Assembly (NCBI GenBank): GCA_027023305.1
Contig: JALVVR010000034.1
Coordinates: 1 to 64,000, forward strand
Direction of reading: 5' to 3'
Source of the DNA: Campylobacterales bacterium
GTDB lineage: Bacteria; Campylobacterota; Campylobacteria; Campylobacterales; QNZT01
Length of the DNA stretch: 64,000 bases
The translations under genes and the position numbers were made by a program. Below the pieces are notes generated by a model. That model was given only the letters and a program-made list of their open reading frames with translations, searched no databases and was not told where the DNA came from. How positions within the stretch are numbered: position 1 is the stretch's first letter; each line of letters opens with the position of its first letter. Shown in pieces: positions 53,898 to 63,994 of this stretch.

Positions 53898-55112
53898 TTG
53901 AATATACAAAACCTCTACCAAATGCAAAAAACACTTTTGCAAAGAGTCTCCTTGACACACAAAAGATACCTCTATGACAAGATAGAGTGGACTCAGAGGC
54001 TTATAGGTATCTTGGGGCAACGAGGGCAGGGTAAGACTACATTGATGTTACAGTATATAAAAGAGCATCATGACAATGATAGTTCTGTTTTGTACATCTC
54101 TTTAGATAATCCATATTTTCAAAGTATATCGTTACTGGAGTTTGCTCAGGAGTTTGCACAGCTTGGTGGGAAGATACTCTTTATAGATGAAGTACACAAG
54201 TACAAAGAGTGGTCGGTACATATAAAACTTATCTATGATATGCTTGATGTGAAGGTGGTTTTTTCTGGTTCATCTATACTAAAGATGCATAAACAAAACG
54301 GAGACCTATCAAGAAGAAGTCTTATCTATCATCTGGAAAATATGTCTTTTAGAGAGTATCTTTACATCACTGATACAGTAGATTTGCCTACTTATACACT
54401 CGAAGAAGTGTTGGAAAATCATGAAGAGATAGCTAGTAAAATCACAGCTTGCATAAAACCTATCAAGCTTTTTAGAGAGTATATGAAGTATGGAGCATAC
54501 CCTTTTGTACTTGAAGATAGAGATTTTTATCATCAGCGAATTATTCAAGTTATTATGCTCATTTTAGAGACAGATTTGCCTTATATAAATGCCATAGAGA
54601 TAGCTCAGATAAGTAAACTGAAAAAACTACTCTATATGCTAGCTGTTTCTGTTCCATTTGTTCCAAATATCGTTGATTTGGCAGAGGCAACTAATATCTC
54701 TAGACCTAAGATATATGAGTATCTAAAATACTTAGAAGATGCAAAGATTATCACAAGTCTTAGAACAAAAGAAAGAGGCTACAAAATCATGAGTAAGCCA
54801 GAAAAGCTTTATATGAATAATCCAAGCATTTCTTATGCCCTAAGTACAAACAGCGACAAAGGAAGCCTTAGGGAGAGTTTTTTTGTCAATCAAATAAAAA
54901 ACTACTATGGAAAACAGTTTTTAGACGATACTATCTTTGCATCAAAAGTGGGAGATTTTTTAGTAAAAGAGAGTTATCTGTTTGAAATAGGTGGGAAAAA
55001 CAAGGGCTACAAACAGATTAAAGATATAGAAAACTCTTTTGTGGTGGCAGATGATATAGAGATAGGATTTAAAAACAAGATACCGTTGTGGTTGTTTGGA
55101 TTTTTGTATTAG
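53898..55112 (+). CDS. AAA ATPase (AAA_14/DUF4143 type)
   Basis: The 404-residue cytoplasmic protein has Walker A GQRGQGKTT, Walker B ILFIDEVHKYKEW and a sensor VVFSGSS in the N-terminal half. The C-terminal part (about 200-404) has a winged helix (ISRPKIYEYLKYLEDAKII) and a DUF4143-like nuclease-fold remnant (FLVKESYLFEIGGKNKG). Such ATPases are abundant accessory genes of unknown role. AAAGGAG precedes a TTG or nearby start. Confidence 0.85.
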   Translation: MNIQNLYQMQKTLLQRVSLTHKRYLYDKIEWTQRLIGILGQRGQGKTTLMLQYIKEHHDNDSSVLYISLDNPYFQSISLLEFAQEFAQLGGKILFIDEVHKYKEWSVHIKLIYDMLDVKVVFSGSSILKMHKQNGDLSRRSLIYHLENMSFREYLYITDTVDLPTYTLEEVLENHEEIASKITACIKPIKLFREYMKYGAYPFVLEDRDFYHQRIIQVIMLILETDLPYINAIEIAQISKLKKLLYMLAVSVPFVPNIVDLAEATNISRPKIYEYLKYLEDAKIITSLRTKERGYKIMSKPEKLYMNNPSISYALSTNSDKGSLRESFFVNQIKNYYGKQFLDDTIFASKVGDFLVKESYLFEIGGKNKGYKQIKDIENSFVVADDIEIGFKNKIPLWLFGFLY

Positions 55113-55115
55113 GAG

Positions 55116-55787
55116 ATGATGATGTTTAGATTGATGTTATTGGGATTTTTAGTTTTTACTGTGTCGTGTGTTGTTGCACCTAGTAGCAGTTATGCTATAA
55201 GCTTGGATGATGATGAAGAGGATGCAGAAGATGTGGCAGACTTGCTAAATCAAGCAAAAAAAGCAGGAAAATCAGAGTCCTTTGATAAGGCAGATGAGTT
55301 ACTAAAAAAAGCTAAGATGTATGGTGTAGAAACTGATGATGTAAAAGAAGTAAGTAAATATGTAGCAAAGAAAAAAGAAGAGAAAAAGGCAAGATTAGAG
55401 AGGGAGAGAAAAGAGAGAGAAAGACAAGCAAGGCTCAAAAGAGAAAGAGAGGAGAGGGCAATACGGGCTAGGATGGCAAGGCAGAGTAATTCTTCTTACT
55501 CAGGTTCAATATCTATGTGTTATCCAAGCATACCAAATTCTGTTGAATATTCTGAATGCAGTGGTGCAAAAACAGCAAGTGGTAATTATGCTACGGTTAA
55601 ACTTAGCCGTGGAGGTGGAATGAGTAGTTCAAACTGTTTTGAGTTAAACATCTATGCAAATGGAAGTATCGGAAATGGTAATACTTGTGGTGGGGCAAAT
55701 GGAAGTTGGAGTGTTATAGTCAATGGTCAAAGTGGTTTTTCCAACGGACTTGGAAATGCTATTGCTTGGCTTTTGAAGAGGATGTAG
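55116..55787 (+). CDS. Secreted or lipid-anchored protein with charged helical segment
   Basis: The 223-residue protein starts with a hydrophobic signal ending near TVSCVVAP (possible lipobox). An acidic stretch and a long K/E/R-rich helix (about 85-130) follow, then a C-terminal region with glycine, serine and four cysteines (MCYPSIP, SECSG, NCFELN, NTCGG) that could form disulfides. No family is recognised. Three in-frame ATGs are adjacent at the start; it lies 3 bases after the ATPase gene. Confidence 0.6.
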   Translation: MMMFRLMLLGFLVFTVSCVVAPSSSYAISLDDDEEDAEDVADLLNQAKKAGKSESFDKADELLKKAKMYGVETDDVKEVSKYVAKKKEEKKARLERERKERERQARLKREREERAIRARMARQSNSSYSGSISMCYPSIPNSVEYSECSGAKTASGNYATVKLSRGGGMSSSNCFELNIYANGSIGNGNTCGGANGSWSVIVNGQSGFSNGLGNAIAWLLKRM

Positions 55788-55794
55788 GGATGCT

Positions 55795-56403
55795 TTACTT
55801 GTACTTAACAAGGAAGTTATAATTAGCAAATAATCTCTCACCCTCAACAAAAGTATATTTTTTCCCATCAGAAGTTGGGTTAGGAGTTTTTAGTCTCTCT
55901 CCTGCTTCAAAATACTCTGGAGATGATTTTTTAAAGATGATTTCATTTCCATCTTCTATGATTACTTTTCCTTTAAATAGAACATTTTCTATATCATTTT
56001 GTTCAGTATCTTGTTTTACAAAGAGGATTTTTGTAAACTCTACTATCTTTTTATCATTTTTAAAGTAGCCCTGCGACTCTACATTTGTTACATCATGAGA
56101 AAAGATATGAAGTTTGTTTAGATGTTCTACTGTGAGGTAAGGAGAGTTTATATAGGTTGCTTGAAACTCTTTTTCTAGTGAGGGGATTAGTTTTTCTTTT
56201 ACAAAAGATTTATACTTTTTGTTTAAGTAGATAAAACTTCCTAAATTTAAAAATAGTGAGATACTTAAAAGTATAGGAAATATGGATTTGTTTCTAAAGT
56301 ATGTGATTGTTAGTATAAATACTGATATACTAAAGATAGTGATAAAACTCTTTAGATAGATAGCCCTCTGGGCTTCTATCATTTGAGTTATTTCTAGGCT
56401 CAT
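55795..56403 (-). CDS. DUF3137-like membrane protein
   Basis: The 202-residue protein has two N-terminal membrane helices (about 18-35 and 40-60) and a soluble C-terminal domain with GYFKNDKKIVEFTKILFV and FKGKVIIEDG, loosely matching DUF3137. It lies downstream of dapD with a 2-base gap in the same direction. Function unknown. Confidence 0.6.
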   Translation of the reverse strand: MSLEITQMIEAQRAIYLKSFITIFSISVFILTITYFRNKSIFPILLSISLFLNLGSFIYLNKKYKSFVKEKLIPSLEKEFQATYINSPYLTVEHLNKLHIFSHDVTNVESQGYFKNDKKIVEFTKILFVKQDTEQNDIENVLFKGKVIIEDGNEIIFKKSSPEYFEAGERLKTPNPTSDGKKYTFVEGERLFANYNFLVKYK

Positions 56404-56405
56404 GA

Positions 56406-57614
56406 TTAGTGAAGTTCTTCGTTTAGTTTTACTTCTCTAGTACTTCTAAAAGCTTTTATCTCTCCACTTATGCTATCTTGTCTAAAGTGGATACCATTTA
56501 GTCCTGCAAGAGTTTTTCCTTTGAAGATATCAGTGTCAGTTGCATTCCAATCAGGATTTGCCTCTTTTATCTTGTTAAACTCATCAGTGTCTATTACTAC
56601 TTTTGTTCCAGCAAGGATTGTAACACCTGCATCAACGATACAACCATCTCCTAGAGGAAGTCCTGTTACTGAGTTAGCACCTAAAAGTGTGTTTTCTCCG
56701 ATACTGATAGGGTTTCCATCTGTACCACTTAAAACACCAAGGATACTAGCTCCTCCACCTACATCACTACCACTTCCTACTATTGCTGAAGAGCTGATTC
56801 TTCCCTCTACCATAACAGGTCCTTGTGTTCCTGCATTGAAGTTTATATAACTTGCTCCTGGCATAACTGTTGTTCCTGGTGCTAACTGAGCTCCCATTCT
56901 TACTTTACTTGCATCTAGTATTCTAGTGTTATCAGCTGGGATGATGTGTTGTAAAAATCTTGGGAATTTATCAACTGAACTAATCTCAGGATACATACCA
57001 TCAACTTTTAGAGCTATCTCATTTTCTCTTAACCACTCTAGTTCTATTGGCATATTTCCACTCCAAGCTACATTGTGAAGTTGTCCAAATGCTCCGTTTA
57101 GATTTAGGCTTCTAAGAGGTGCTTTTTGAAGGGAAAGTGCATATAGTTTTAGGTAAACGGTCTCAACGGTTTTTGGAGCATCATCTTCAAAAACAAATAC
57201 AACTTTGAAAGCATCTTCTACATCTATGACATCAGATTCTGCTAACTCTAAAATACTCTTTACTACTTGGATGTTTTTATGTTTGTCACCCTCTGCTTCA
57301 TCAGCATAAGGTGCAAAAGCATTTATCGTATTTTGTAAAAAATCTTTTGAGATACTTGTTACAAACTCGCTACCACTAAAGTCAACATCAACACCACAAT
57401 TTTTTAAACTTGCTACAAATACAGCTGCTGAGCCAAAATTTTCGTTCCAGTTAGTTACTGGATATGTTGCTTGTAGGATTTTGTCAGAGTTTTTTTGACC
57501 TCTGTCAACTCTTGCTATACCAAAACCAATAGGCTTTTTGTATCCATCAATACTTTCAGCCTCACTTACAAAAATCTTAAATTCATCAACTGTTTTTATA
57601 GATTTTATTACCAT
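56406..57614 (-). CDS. dapD: Tetrahydrodipicolinate N-succinyltransferase (long form)
   Basis: The 402-residue enzyme succinylates tetrahydrodipicolinate in lysine/diaminopimelate synthesis. The C-terminal left-handed beta helix (VRMGAQLAPGTTVMPGASYINFNAGT, EGRISSSAIVGSGSDVGGGASILG, IGENTLLGANSVTG) is typical. The extended N-terminus is the form seen in Campylobacterota. The start lies directly after the DEAD-box gene stop, so both may be co-transcribed. Confidence 0.94.
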   Translation of the reverse strand: MVIKSIKTVDEFKIFVSEAESIDGYKKPIGFGIARVDRGQKNSDKILQATYPVTNWNENFGSAAVFVASLKNCGVDVDFSGSEFVTSISKDFLQNTINAFAPYADEAEGDKHKNIQVVKSILELAESDVIDVEDAFKVVFVFEDDAPKTVETVYLKLYALSLQKAPLRSLNLNGAFGQLHNVAWSGNMPIELEWLRENEIALKVDGMYPEISSVDKFPRFLQHIIPADNTRILDASKVRMGAQLAPGTTVMPGASYINFNAGTQGPVMVEGRISSSAIVGSGSDVGGGASILGVLSGTDGNPISIGENTLLGANSVTGLPLGDGCIVDAGVTILAGTKVVIDTDEFNKIKEANPDWNATDTDIFKGKTLAGLNGIHFRQDSISGEIKAFRSTREVKLNEELH

Positions 57615-59078
57615 TTATCTTCTCCTATTGTTGTTTCTTGAATTATTTCTATCTCTGTTTCCACCATCTCTTGAACCACCACCATTTCTGTTTCTGCTTC
57701 TTCCACCACGGTTGTTTCTACCACGATTTCTTCCTCCAGAACCTCTGTCATTTTTAGCTCTCTGGGCAATACGAGAGATTTCGTTAGGTGTTTTACCTAT
57801 ACGATCACTTCCTTCTATATCGTTGACACTATACATCATTGATGCTAGCTTTAGTGCTATATCTTCATCTACAAATTCAGTTTTAAGTTCATCTATCAGT
57901 TCTCTTGCTATATCATTTATCTCTTGATTTTTAAGAGTTTCAAGTAGTGAAGTTCTTTTTTTAACTTGTACATCTTTTATAGTAGGGATGATTTTAGACT
58001 CTAGTGAGCTTCCTACATCTTTTTGAATTTTTTGCAAGCTTTTAAATTCAGCTGGAGTTACGATAGAGATAGCCATCCCCTCTCTTCCTGCTCTTCCTGT
58101 TCTTCCTATTCTGTGAACATAACTCTCACTGTCATAAGGGATATGGTAGTTGAAAACATGGCTAACATCACTTACATCAAGTCCTCTTGCAGCTACATCA
58201 GTAGCTACTAAAGTATCTAAGGCACTTCTTTTGAAAGCTTTTATCACTTCTTCTCTTTGTCTTTGCTCCATATCTCCATGAAGTCCTTTTGCTGAGTATC
58301 CTTTTGAGCTAAGTTTTGTGCTTAGTTCATCTACTTCTTTTTTAGTTCTACAAAAGATTATACTTTTAGTAGGGTTTTTAAAATCAAGTAGTCTTATCAG
58401 TGCATCCGTTCTTTCCCACTCATCTACAACATAGAAATTTTGTTTTATGTTTACATTTGTAGCATCTCTTTTTGTGATACTTACAAACTCAGGTCTATAT
58501 AGAATAGTCTTTGCCAACTCTTTGATTTGATGAGGCATAGTTGCTGAGAACATAAGAGTTTGTCTAGTTCCTTCGATGTGAGAGAAGATTTCTTTTATAT
58601 CATCTAAAAATCCCATATCAAGCATTTCATCTGCTTCATCAAGCACCATGTATTTTGGAGATAAGTTTATCTTTCCACTACTTAGTAAATCAAGAAGTCT
58701 TCCTGGAGTTGCTACAACTACACTTGAGTTTGCTATAAACTTTAGTTGTCTTTGGTATGAGCTACCACCATAAACTGTTGCTGTACTGATACCTAGGTTT
58801 TTACCAAACTTAAAAATCTCATCACTAACCTGCATAGCAAGTTCACGAGTTGGAACTATAACTACTGCTTCAACACTACCATCTAGTTCTAACATGTTTA
58901 AAATAGGCAGTCCAAATGCTGCTGTTTTTCCTGTTCCTGTGTGAGCTTGTGCTACTAAATCTTTACCATCTAGTACCAATGGTATAGCTTCTTTTTGTAC
59001 TGGGCTTGGTTCTTTAAAACCAGCATCTTCTATCGCTTTAAAAATCTCTTTTTTAAAGTTAAAATCTGAAAAAGTCAT
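57615..59078 (-). CDS. DEAD-box RNA helicase
   Basis: The 487-residue protein contains the Q motif, Walker A AHTGTGKTAAF, the DEAD box VLDEADEMLDMGF, SAT, and motif VI HRIGRTGRAGREG. The C-terminal tail is rich in Arg, Gly and Asn (about 455-487) and probably binds RNA. It acts in ribosome assembly or RNA decay at low temperature in relatives such as CsdA/RhlE. Confidence 0.95.
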   Translation of the reverse strand: MTFSDFNFKKEIFKAIEDAGFKEPSPVQKEAIPLVLDGKDLVAQAHTGTGKTAAFGLPILNMLELDGSVEAVVIVPTRELAMQVSDEIFKFGKNLGISTATVYGGSSYQRQLKFIANSSVVVATPGRLLDLLSSGKINLSPKYMVLDEADEMLDMGFLDDIKEIFSHIEGTRQTLMFSATMPHQIKELAKTILYRPEFVSITKRDATNVNIKQNFYVVDEWERTDALIRLLDFKNPTKSIIFCRTKKEVDELSTKLSSKGYSAKGLHGDMEQRQREEVIKAFKRSALDTLVATDVAARGLDVSDVSHVFNYHIPYDSESYVHRIGRTGRAGREGMAISIVTPAEFKSLQKIQKDVGSSLESKIIPTIKDVQVKKRTSLLETLKNQEINDIARELIDELKTEFVDEDIALKLASMMYSVNDIEGSDRIGKTPNEISRIAQRAKNDRGSGGRNRGRNNRGGRSRNRNGGGSRDGGNRDRNNSRNNNRRR

Positions 59079-59188
59079 TCATCTTCTTTATGTATAATTT
59101 TCCCCAGATTAAAACTCGTAAACCAGTGATTAAAAAATTGTGATTTTATTGTAACCGGAGGATTAAGAGCGATTATATCGAAAATTAC

Positions 59189-59462
59189 TTAAGGGTACCT
59201 CTAAAAATAGGTAATACCCACAACATCTCTAGCTTTTGTCTAGACGAGGCACTCATTTGCAGACCTAGCCATAGCTAAGTCAAAAATGAGTAACGAAGTA
59301 TAGGCAAAAGCTAGAGATGTCCGTAGGGTGGGCTTTGCAAGTGCAATCTTGCACAAGATACTTACTTCGTCTTAGCTACGGCTAGGACTTGAAAGTCTCT
59401 TGCACAATCTTACACTTGCAAAGCCCATTGTGGGTGTTACCTATTATTAGAGGTGCCCTTAA
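59189..59462. mobile_element. 266-bp MITE with TTAA target duplication
   Basis: The element 59193-59458 has imperfect inverted ends (33-35 bases, three or four differences; GGGTACCTCT... and ...AGAGGTGCCC) flanked by TTAA on both sides. Inside are perfect hairpin arms 59224-59238/59305-59319 and 59330-59343/59413-59426. Their loops contain a further near-perfect complementary pair, 59264-59279 with 59371-59386. There is no transposase ORF. Ends and 4-bp target suggest mobilisation by an IS5-group transposase, which is inference. It fills most of the 358-base gap 59079-59436; the rest of the gap shows nothing else. Confidence 0.8.
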
Positions 59463-60075
59463 TATCTACTTTTGTTATCAGATTTGCATCTTTATCTTTA
59501 AAAATATATGAGATTACCCTCTTTTTCTTTGATAGATTTAGTATCATTTTATCAAGTGGACTAACTCTTTGTATTTTGTCTGCAGTTATGAGTGTAAAAA
59601 GGTCTTTGTTTATGTTTTTTGAGGATTGATTTATAACTGTATAGTGATAACAGATATTTCCTTTTTCTATAGAAACTTTTTCAAATCTTGTATCTGAGTC
59701 TATCATGGCAGGAAGCTTTGAGTTTAGTGAAAGAATGGAGCTTTCAAAGATATTGTTTGGATTGTAAACAGTTTTTACAAAGTAGGATGTTAGCAAAGCT
59801 AGTATAGTTACTTCTATGGCTATTGCTAACAGTGATAGTTTTTTATCTTTTTTTGAGCTTCTATACAAAGATAGGGTTAGAAAGATAGTATATGTCATGA
59901 TAAATCCCACTAAAATATAAATAAGTGGCTTATGAGTTACTAGAAAGTATGAGTATTGATTACTTAGAGAAAATAGTAAGATAATAAAAAAAGATACTCC
60001 AAATATACCAAAAAATATCATAGTATCCACAAAAGAACTTTTACCGTTATATGTATCTTTTATCAAGTTTAGCAT
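59437..60075 (-). CDS. Membrane protein of unknown function
   Basis: From the ATG at 60075 (AAGGAG six bases upstream) the protein is 212 residues with three to four N-terminal membrane helices and a soluble C-terminal domain (about 120-212, possibly beta-rich). Its last eight or so codons and its stop are provided by the right end of the MITE, so the original C-terminus was probably replaced. No family is recognised. Confidence 0.65.
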   Translation of the reverse strand: MLNLIKDTYNGKSSFVDTMIFFGIFGVSFFIILLFSLSNQYSYFLVTHKPLIYILVGFIMTYTIFLTLSLYRSSKKDKKLSLLAIAIEVTILALLTSYFVKTVYNPNNIFESSILSLNSKLPAMIDSDTRFEKVSIEKGNICYHYTVINQSSKNINKDLFTLITADKIQRVSPLDKMILNLSKKKRVISYIFKDKDANLITKVDIKGTSNNR

Positions 60076-60203
60076 AATCAACTCCTTTTGTTAAATTATA
60101 GTTAACTATGGTAAATAAAATTAACAATAAGTAAATAAATCTTAATATTTTGAGTAGATATGTATCATGAAGTAACGAAAAAGGTTAAATATATAGATAA
60201 AAG

Positions 60204-62144
60204 TTAAAGATTATTTATCTCTTCAATTAACCCTTCTATTTCTAAAAATCTTTCAACTTTTTTTTCATACTCCTTTTCAACTTGGTTTAACTCATTGCTT
60301 AAGTTTCCTAAACCTTTTTCTTGGTAGCACTCAGGAGAGGCTAAACAGTTGTTTAACTCTTCTATTTTGTTTTCAAGTTCTTCTATGAGTGGTGGGAGAA
60401 GTTCATAATCTCTTTTATCTTTGTAGCTTAGTTTTACTTCTCTTTTTGTTTCTTTTGTTTGTTTTGGTTTTTCTTCCAAGATTGTGTTTTCAAAGTTTGC
60501 TAACTCATCCATTGTTTTTTGAATATCAAGGTATTCGCTGTAACTTTGATAACTCTCCTCTACTAAACCATTTCCTTTAAAAATAAGTAGTTTTTTAGCG
60601 ATTTTGTCAACAAAGTATCTATCATGAGAAACAAAAAGCAAAGCTCCCTCAAAGTTTTGAAGATACTCTTCTAGGATGTTTATAGTGTTTATGTCAAGAT
60701 CATTTGTAGGCTCATCGAGGATAAGGCAGTCGTATTTTTTTGTAAACAAAAGTGCTAGGGCTACTCTGTTTTTCTCTCCACCACTTAGGATGCCTATCTT
60801 TTTATCAAGATGTTCTTTAGGAAAGAGGAAATTTTTTAGATATCCATAAACATGCATATTTTTTCCTCTTACATCTACTCTATCTCCACCATTTGGACAA
60901 AAAATCTCTATCAAGTTTTTATCATCATCAAGCATATCTCTGTGTTGGTCAAAGTAGCCTACTTTAAAATCTCCCTTTTTTATCTTTCCACTATCAACTT
61001 CCATTTCGCCTAATAGTAGCTTTAAAAGTGTTGATTTTCCAGTTCCATTTTTTCCTACTATTGCTATCTTATCTTGTTGTAAAATACGAAGGTCAAACTC
61101 TTTTATAAGAAGTTTTTCTCCTAAAGATTTTGAGATTTGTTCTATCTCAAAAAGCATCTTTTTTCTGTTTATATTTTTGTTTGAATCAAAGTTTTTTTGT
61201 TCTCGCTCTAACTCTAGTTTCATCTTGTTTATAGCTGATGGATTTTTCTTTGCCATATCTCGAAGCTCAAAAACTCTTTGTTTTCGTCCTTCATTTCTTT
61301 TTAGCCTTGCTCTCACTCCTCGACTTAGCCACTCTTCCTCAGCTTTTAGATGCTTTAACAGGGTTTCGTGGGACTTTTGCATAGACTTTAAAAGCTCCTC
61401 TTTTTGCTGGATATATGAACTGTATCCACCTTTAAAGCTTCTTATTTTTTCATCCTCTATCTCTATACTTCTAGTTGCGATGTTGTCTAAAAAGTATCTA
61501 TCATGAGAGATGAAAAGCAGGGTGAATTTTTCTTTTAAAAGTATCTCTTCTAAAAACTCTACCATATATACATCTAAGTGGTTTGTTGGCTCATCAAGTA
61601 GTAAAATGTCAGGTTTTTTTAGTATCAAACCACCAAGGGCTACTCTTCTTTGTTCTCCTCCACTTAAAAGTGAAACTTTTTTATTTTCATACTCTTTTAA
61701 ACTAAATTGCTCTAGTACTCTGTTTACTTTATCTTCTAAACTCCAAGCATTGTGGTGGTCTAAGAAGTTAGAGAGGTTACTATGTTCAGTTAGGAGTTCT
61801 TTATTATCAAAATCAGTAGCTAAAAGTTCACTTATATCATCATATCTATTTTTTGCATCTTTTAATTCTTTTAGTTCCTCTTCAATAGCTTCTTTTACAG
61901 TTATGTTTTCTTTGAAAGTAGGGTTTTGTGACAACATCTCAATTTTTAGATTGTTTTGAACTACTCTTCTGCCTTCGTCAAAATCTAAGCTACCATCTAT
62001 AATTTGCATTAAAGTTGATTTTCCACCACCATTTTTTCCGATGATGGCTACTCTTTCACCTTCATCAATATGAAAGTCAATTTCAGTGAAAATTTTTTGG
62101 GATTGATATGCTTTTGAAACATTTATTAAGTCTATCAGTGCCAT
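60204..62144 (-). CDS. ABC-F family ATPase
   Basis: The 646-residue protein has two ABC domains without membrane parts: Walker A GKNGGGKST and GKNGTGKST, signatures LSGGEQRR and LSGGEKNR, and Walker B LLLDEPTNHLD and LILDEPTNDLD. A long C-terminal coiled coil (about 560-645) resembles Uup. Acts on ribosomes or recombination intermediates in relatives. It differs from the second ABC-F gene at 36795. Confidence 0.93.
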   Translation of the reverse strand: MALIDLINVSKAYQSQKIFTEIDFHIDEGERVAIIGKNGGGKSTLMQIIDGSLDFDEGRRVVQNNLKIEMLSQNPTFKENITVKEAIEEELKELKDAKNRYDDISELLATDFDNKELLTEHSNLSNFLDHHNAWSLEDKVNRVLEQFSLKEYENKKVSLLSGGEQRRVALGGLILKKPDILLLDEPTNHLDVYMVEFLEEILLKEKFTLLFISHDRYFLDNIATRSIEIEDEKIRSFKGGYSSYIQQKEELLKSMQKSHETLLKHLKAEEEWLSRGVRARLKRNEGRKQRVFELRDMAKKNPSAINKMKLELEREQKNFDSNKNINRKKMLFEIEQISKSLGEKLLIKEFDLRILQQDKIAIVGKNGTGKSTLLKLLLGEMEVDSGKIKKGDFKVGYFDQHRDMLDDDKNLIEIFCPNGGDRVDVRGKNMHVYGYLKNFLFPKEHLDKKIGILSGGEKNRVALALLFTKKYDCLILDEPTNDLDINTINILEEYLQNFEGALLFVSHDRYFVDKIAKKLLIFKGNGLVEESYQSYSEYLDIQKTMDELANFENTILEEKPKQTKETKREVKLSYKDKRDYELLPPLIEELENKIEELNNCLASPECYQEKGLGNLSNELNQVEKEYEKKVERFLEIEGLIEEINNL

Positions 62145-62209
62145 TATTTGCCTATTTGTTATCTATTTTTTTGTACAATTTTAGCCATTGTAAATTAAAG
62201 GTGGCAAAA

Positions 62210-63994
62210 ATGGCAAAAAGACTTATAGATGTAATGGATACAACTTTTAGAGATGGCTTTCAGTCTGTGTTTGGTGGAAGAGTTTTGATGGAGGATTTTT
62301 TTCCTGCTTTAAATGCTGCTAAAGAGGCAGGGATTAGTCACTTTGAGTTTGGAGGGGGAGCTAGGTTTCAGAGTTTGTTTTTTTATCTGAATGAAAATGC
62401 ATTTGAGATGATGGATAGGTTTCGTGAGATAGTAGGACCAACGGCAAATCTTCAAACCCTATCACGAGGTGTAAATACAGTGATGCTAGAAACTGGGAGT
62501 AGTGAACTAATCAACCTTCATGCAAAGCTTTTTAAAAAGCATGGAACTACAACTATAAGAAACTTTGATGCCCTAAATGATGTAGAAAATCTAAAATACA
62601 GTGGAAATCGCATAGTGGAAAATGGTTTGGCTCATGAAGTGGTGATAACTATGATGGATCTGCCACCTGGATGTAAAGGAGCTCATGATAGCTCATATTA
62701 CATGAAAGTATTAAGAGATATTTTAGATAGTGGGATTGAGTTTAGCTCTTTGTGTTTTAAAGATGCAAGTGGAACTGCAAATCCTAACAAAATCTACGAA
62801 ACCATAAGAGATGCTAGAGAGTTTATACCAGAAAACATACATATAAGACTTCATACTCACGAGAGTGCAGGATGCAGTGTAAGCTCATATATGGCTGCAC
62901 TTTCTGCTGGGGCTGATGGGATAGATTTAGCTTGTTCACCTGTTAGTGGTGGGACTAGTCAGCCTGATATTTTAACTATGCTTCATGCTACTAAAGGTTC
63001 TAGTTTTGATTTAGGTGGGCTTAATGAAAAGAAGATTTTAGAGTATCAAAAGGTTTTAAAAGAGTGTTTAAGGGAGTATTTTATACCACCTGAGGCTCAA
63101 AAAGTCTCTGTCATGATACCATTTTCGCCTATGCCAGGAGGTGCACTTACAGCAAATACTCAGATGATGAGAGATGAGGGAACATTTGATAAGTTTGATG
63201 AAGTTATAGAAGCTATGGGAGAAGTTGTTGAAAAGGGAGGATTTGGAACTTCTGTTACTCCTGTTAGTCAGTTTTATTGGCAACAAGCATATACAAATGT
63301 TATGTTTGGAAAGTGGAAACAGATTGCCCCTGGATATGGAAAGATGGTTTTGGGGTATTTTGGAAAGACTCCGGTTGAACCTGATGCAAATATAGTAAAA
63401 TTAGCAAGTGAAAAGTTAAAATTAGAGCCTACAAATAAAAGTGCTAGAGAGTTAGCAGATGAAGATAGTAGCAAATCACTGAGTAACATAGAGAAACTTT
63501 TAGATGAAAATGGCATAGAAAAAAGTGAGGAAAATATCTTTATAGTAGCTTCATGTGGATATAAGGGGTTGAAGTTTTTAAAAGGTGAGGGAGAAGTGAA
63601 TGTTAGGAAAAATGAGCCTATAAAAACTGCTAGTGGTGGTTTGGCTTCGATAGAGGGTGAGTATATCATGGTGCTTGATGGTAAAGAGCATACTATGGAT
63701 ATCGTAAAAAGAAGTGATAACACTCCTAAACCAAAAGAGAATTTTAAGACATTTGTAAAGACTAAAGTTAGTGCTAAGAGTGGAGAAAAAGTTTTATCGC
63801 AGATGAGTGGAAGTATATTTAAAATAGTTTCAAACGAGGGAGATGTAGTCAAAAAAGGAGATGTTATCATGATACTAGAGGCTATGAAGATGGAGATAGA
63901 TGTAGTTGCTAGTATAGATGGAGTATTAAAAGGTATAGAAGTTAGTGTTGGAGATAGTGTTAGTGAGGGAGATGTTTTAGCAGTTATATCATGA
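62210..63994 (+). CDS. Biotin-dependent carboxylase/decarboxylase subunit (pyruvate carboxylase B / oxaloacetate decarboxylase alpha)
   Basis: The 594-residue protein has an N-terminal carboxyltransferase TIM barrel (DVMDTTFRDGFQSVFGGR, HTHESAGCSVSSYMAALSAG) and a C-terminal biotinyl domain with the biotin lysine in ILEAMKMEID. It matches PycB/OadA, moving CO2 between biotin and pyruvate/oxaloacetate. The start at 62210 follows AAAGGTGG; the longer upstream frame would add an unlikely hydrophobic leader and overlap the divergent ABC-F gene. An ATG overlapping the stop (63991) may begin the next gene beyond the window. Confidence 0.9.
   Translation: MAKRLIDVMDTTFRDGFQSVFGGRVLMEDFFPALNAAKEAGISHFEFGGGARFQSLFFYLNENAFEMMDRFREIVGPTANLQTLSRGVNTVMLETGSSELINLHAKLFKKHGTTTIRNFDALNDVENLKYSGNRIVENGLAHEVVITMMDLPPGCKGAHDSSYYMKVLRDILDSGIEFSSLCFKDASGTANPNKIYETIRDAREFIPENIHIRLHTHESAGCSVSSYMAALSAGADGIDLACSPVSGGTSQPDILTMLHATKGSSFDLGGLNEKKILEYQKVLKECLREYFIPPEAQKVSVMIPFSPMPGGALTANTQMMRDEGTFDKFDEVIEAMGEVVEKGGFGTSVTPVSQFYWQQAYTNVMFGKWKQIAPGYGKMVLGYFGKTPVEPDANIVKLASEKLKLEPTNKSARELADEDSSKSLSNIEKLLDENGIEKSEENIFIVASCGYKGLKFLKGEGEVNVRKNEPIKTASGGLASIEGEYIMVLDGKEHTMDIVKRSDNTPKPKENFKTFVKTKVSAKSGEKVLSQMSGSIFKIVSNEGDVVKKGDVIMILEAMKMEIDVVASIDGVLKGIEVSVGDSVSEGDVLAVIS

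Noticed and set aside
62108..62209. Upstream extension of the biotin carboxylase-type gene
   Set aside because: The extra 34 residues are a hydrophobic stretch encoded opposite the start of the ABC-F gene; the internal ATG has a good ribosome-binding site and gives the family's usual N-terminus.
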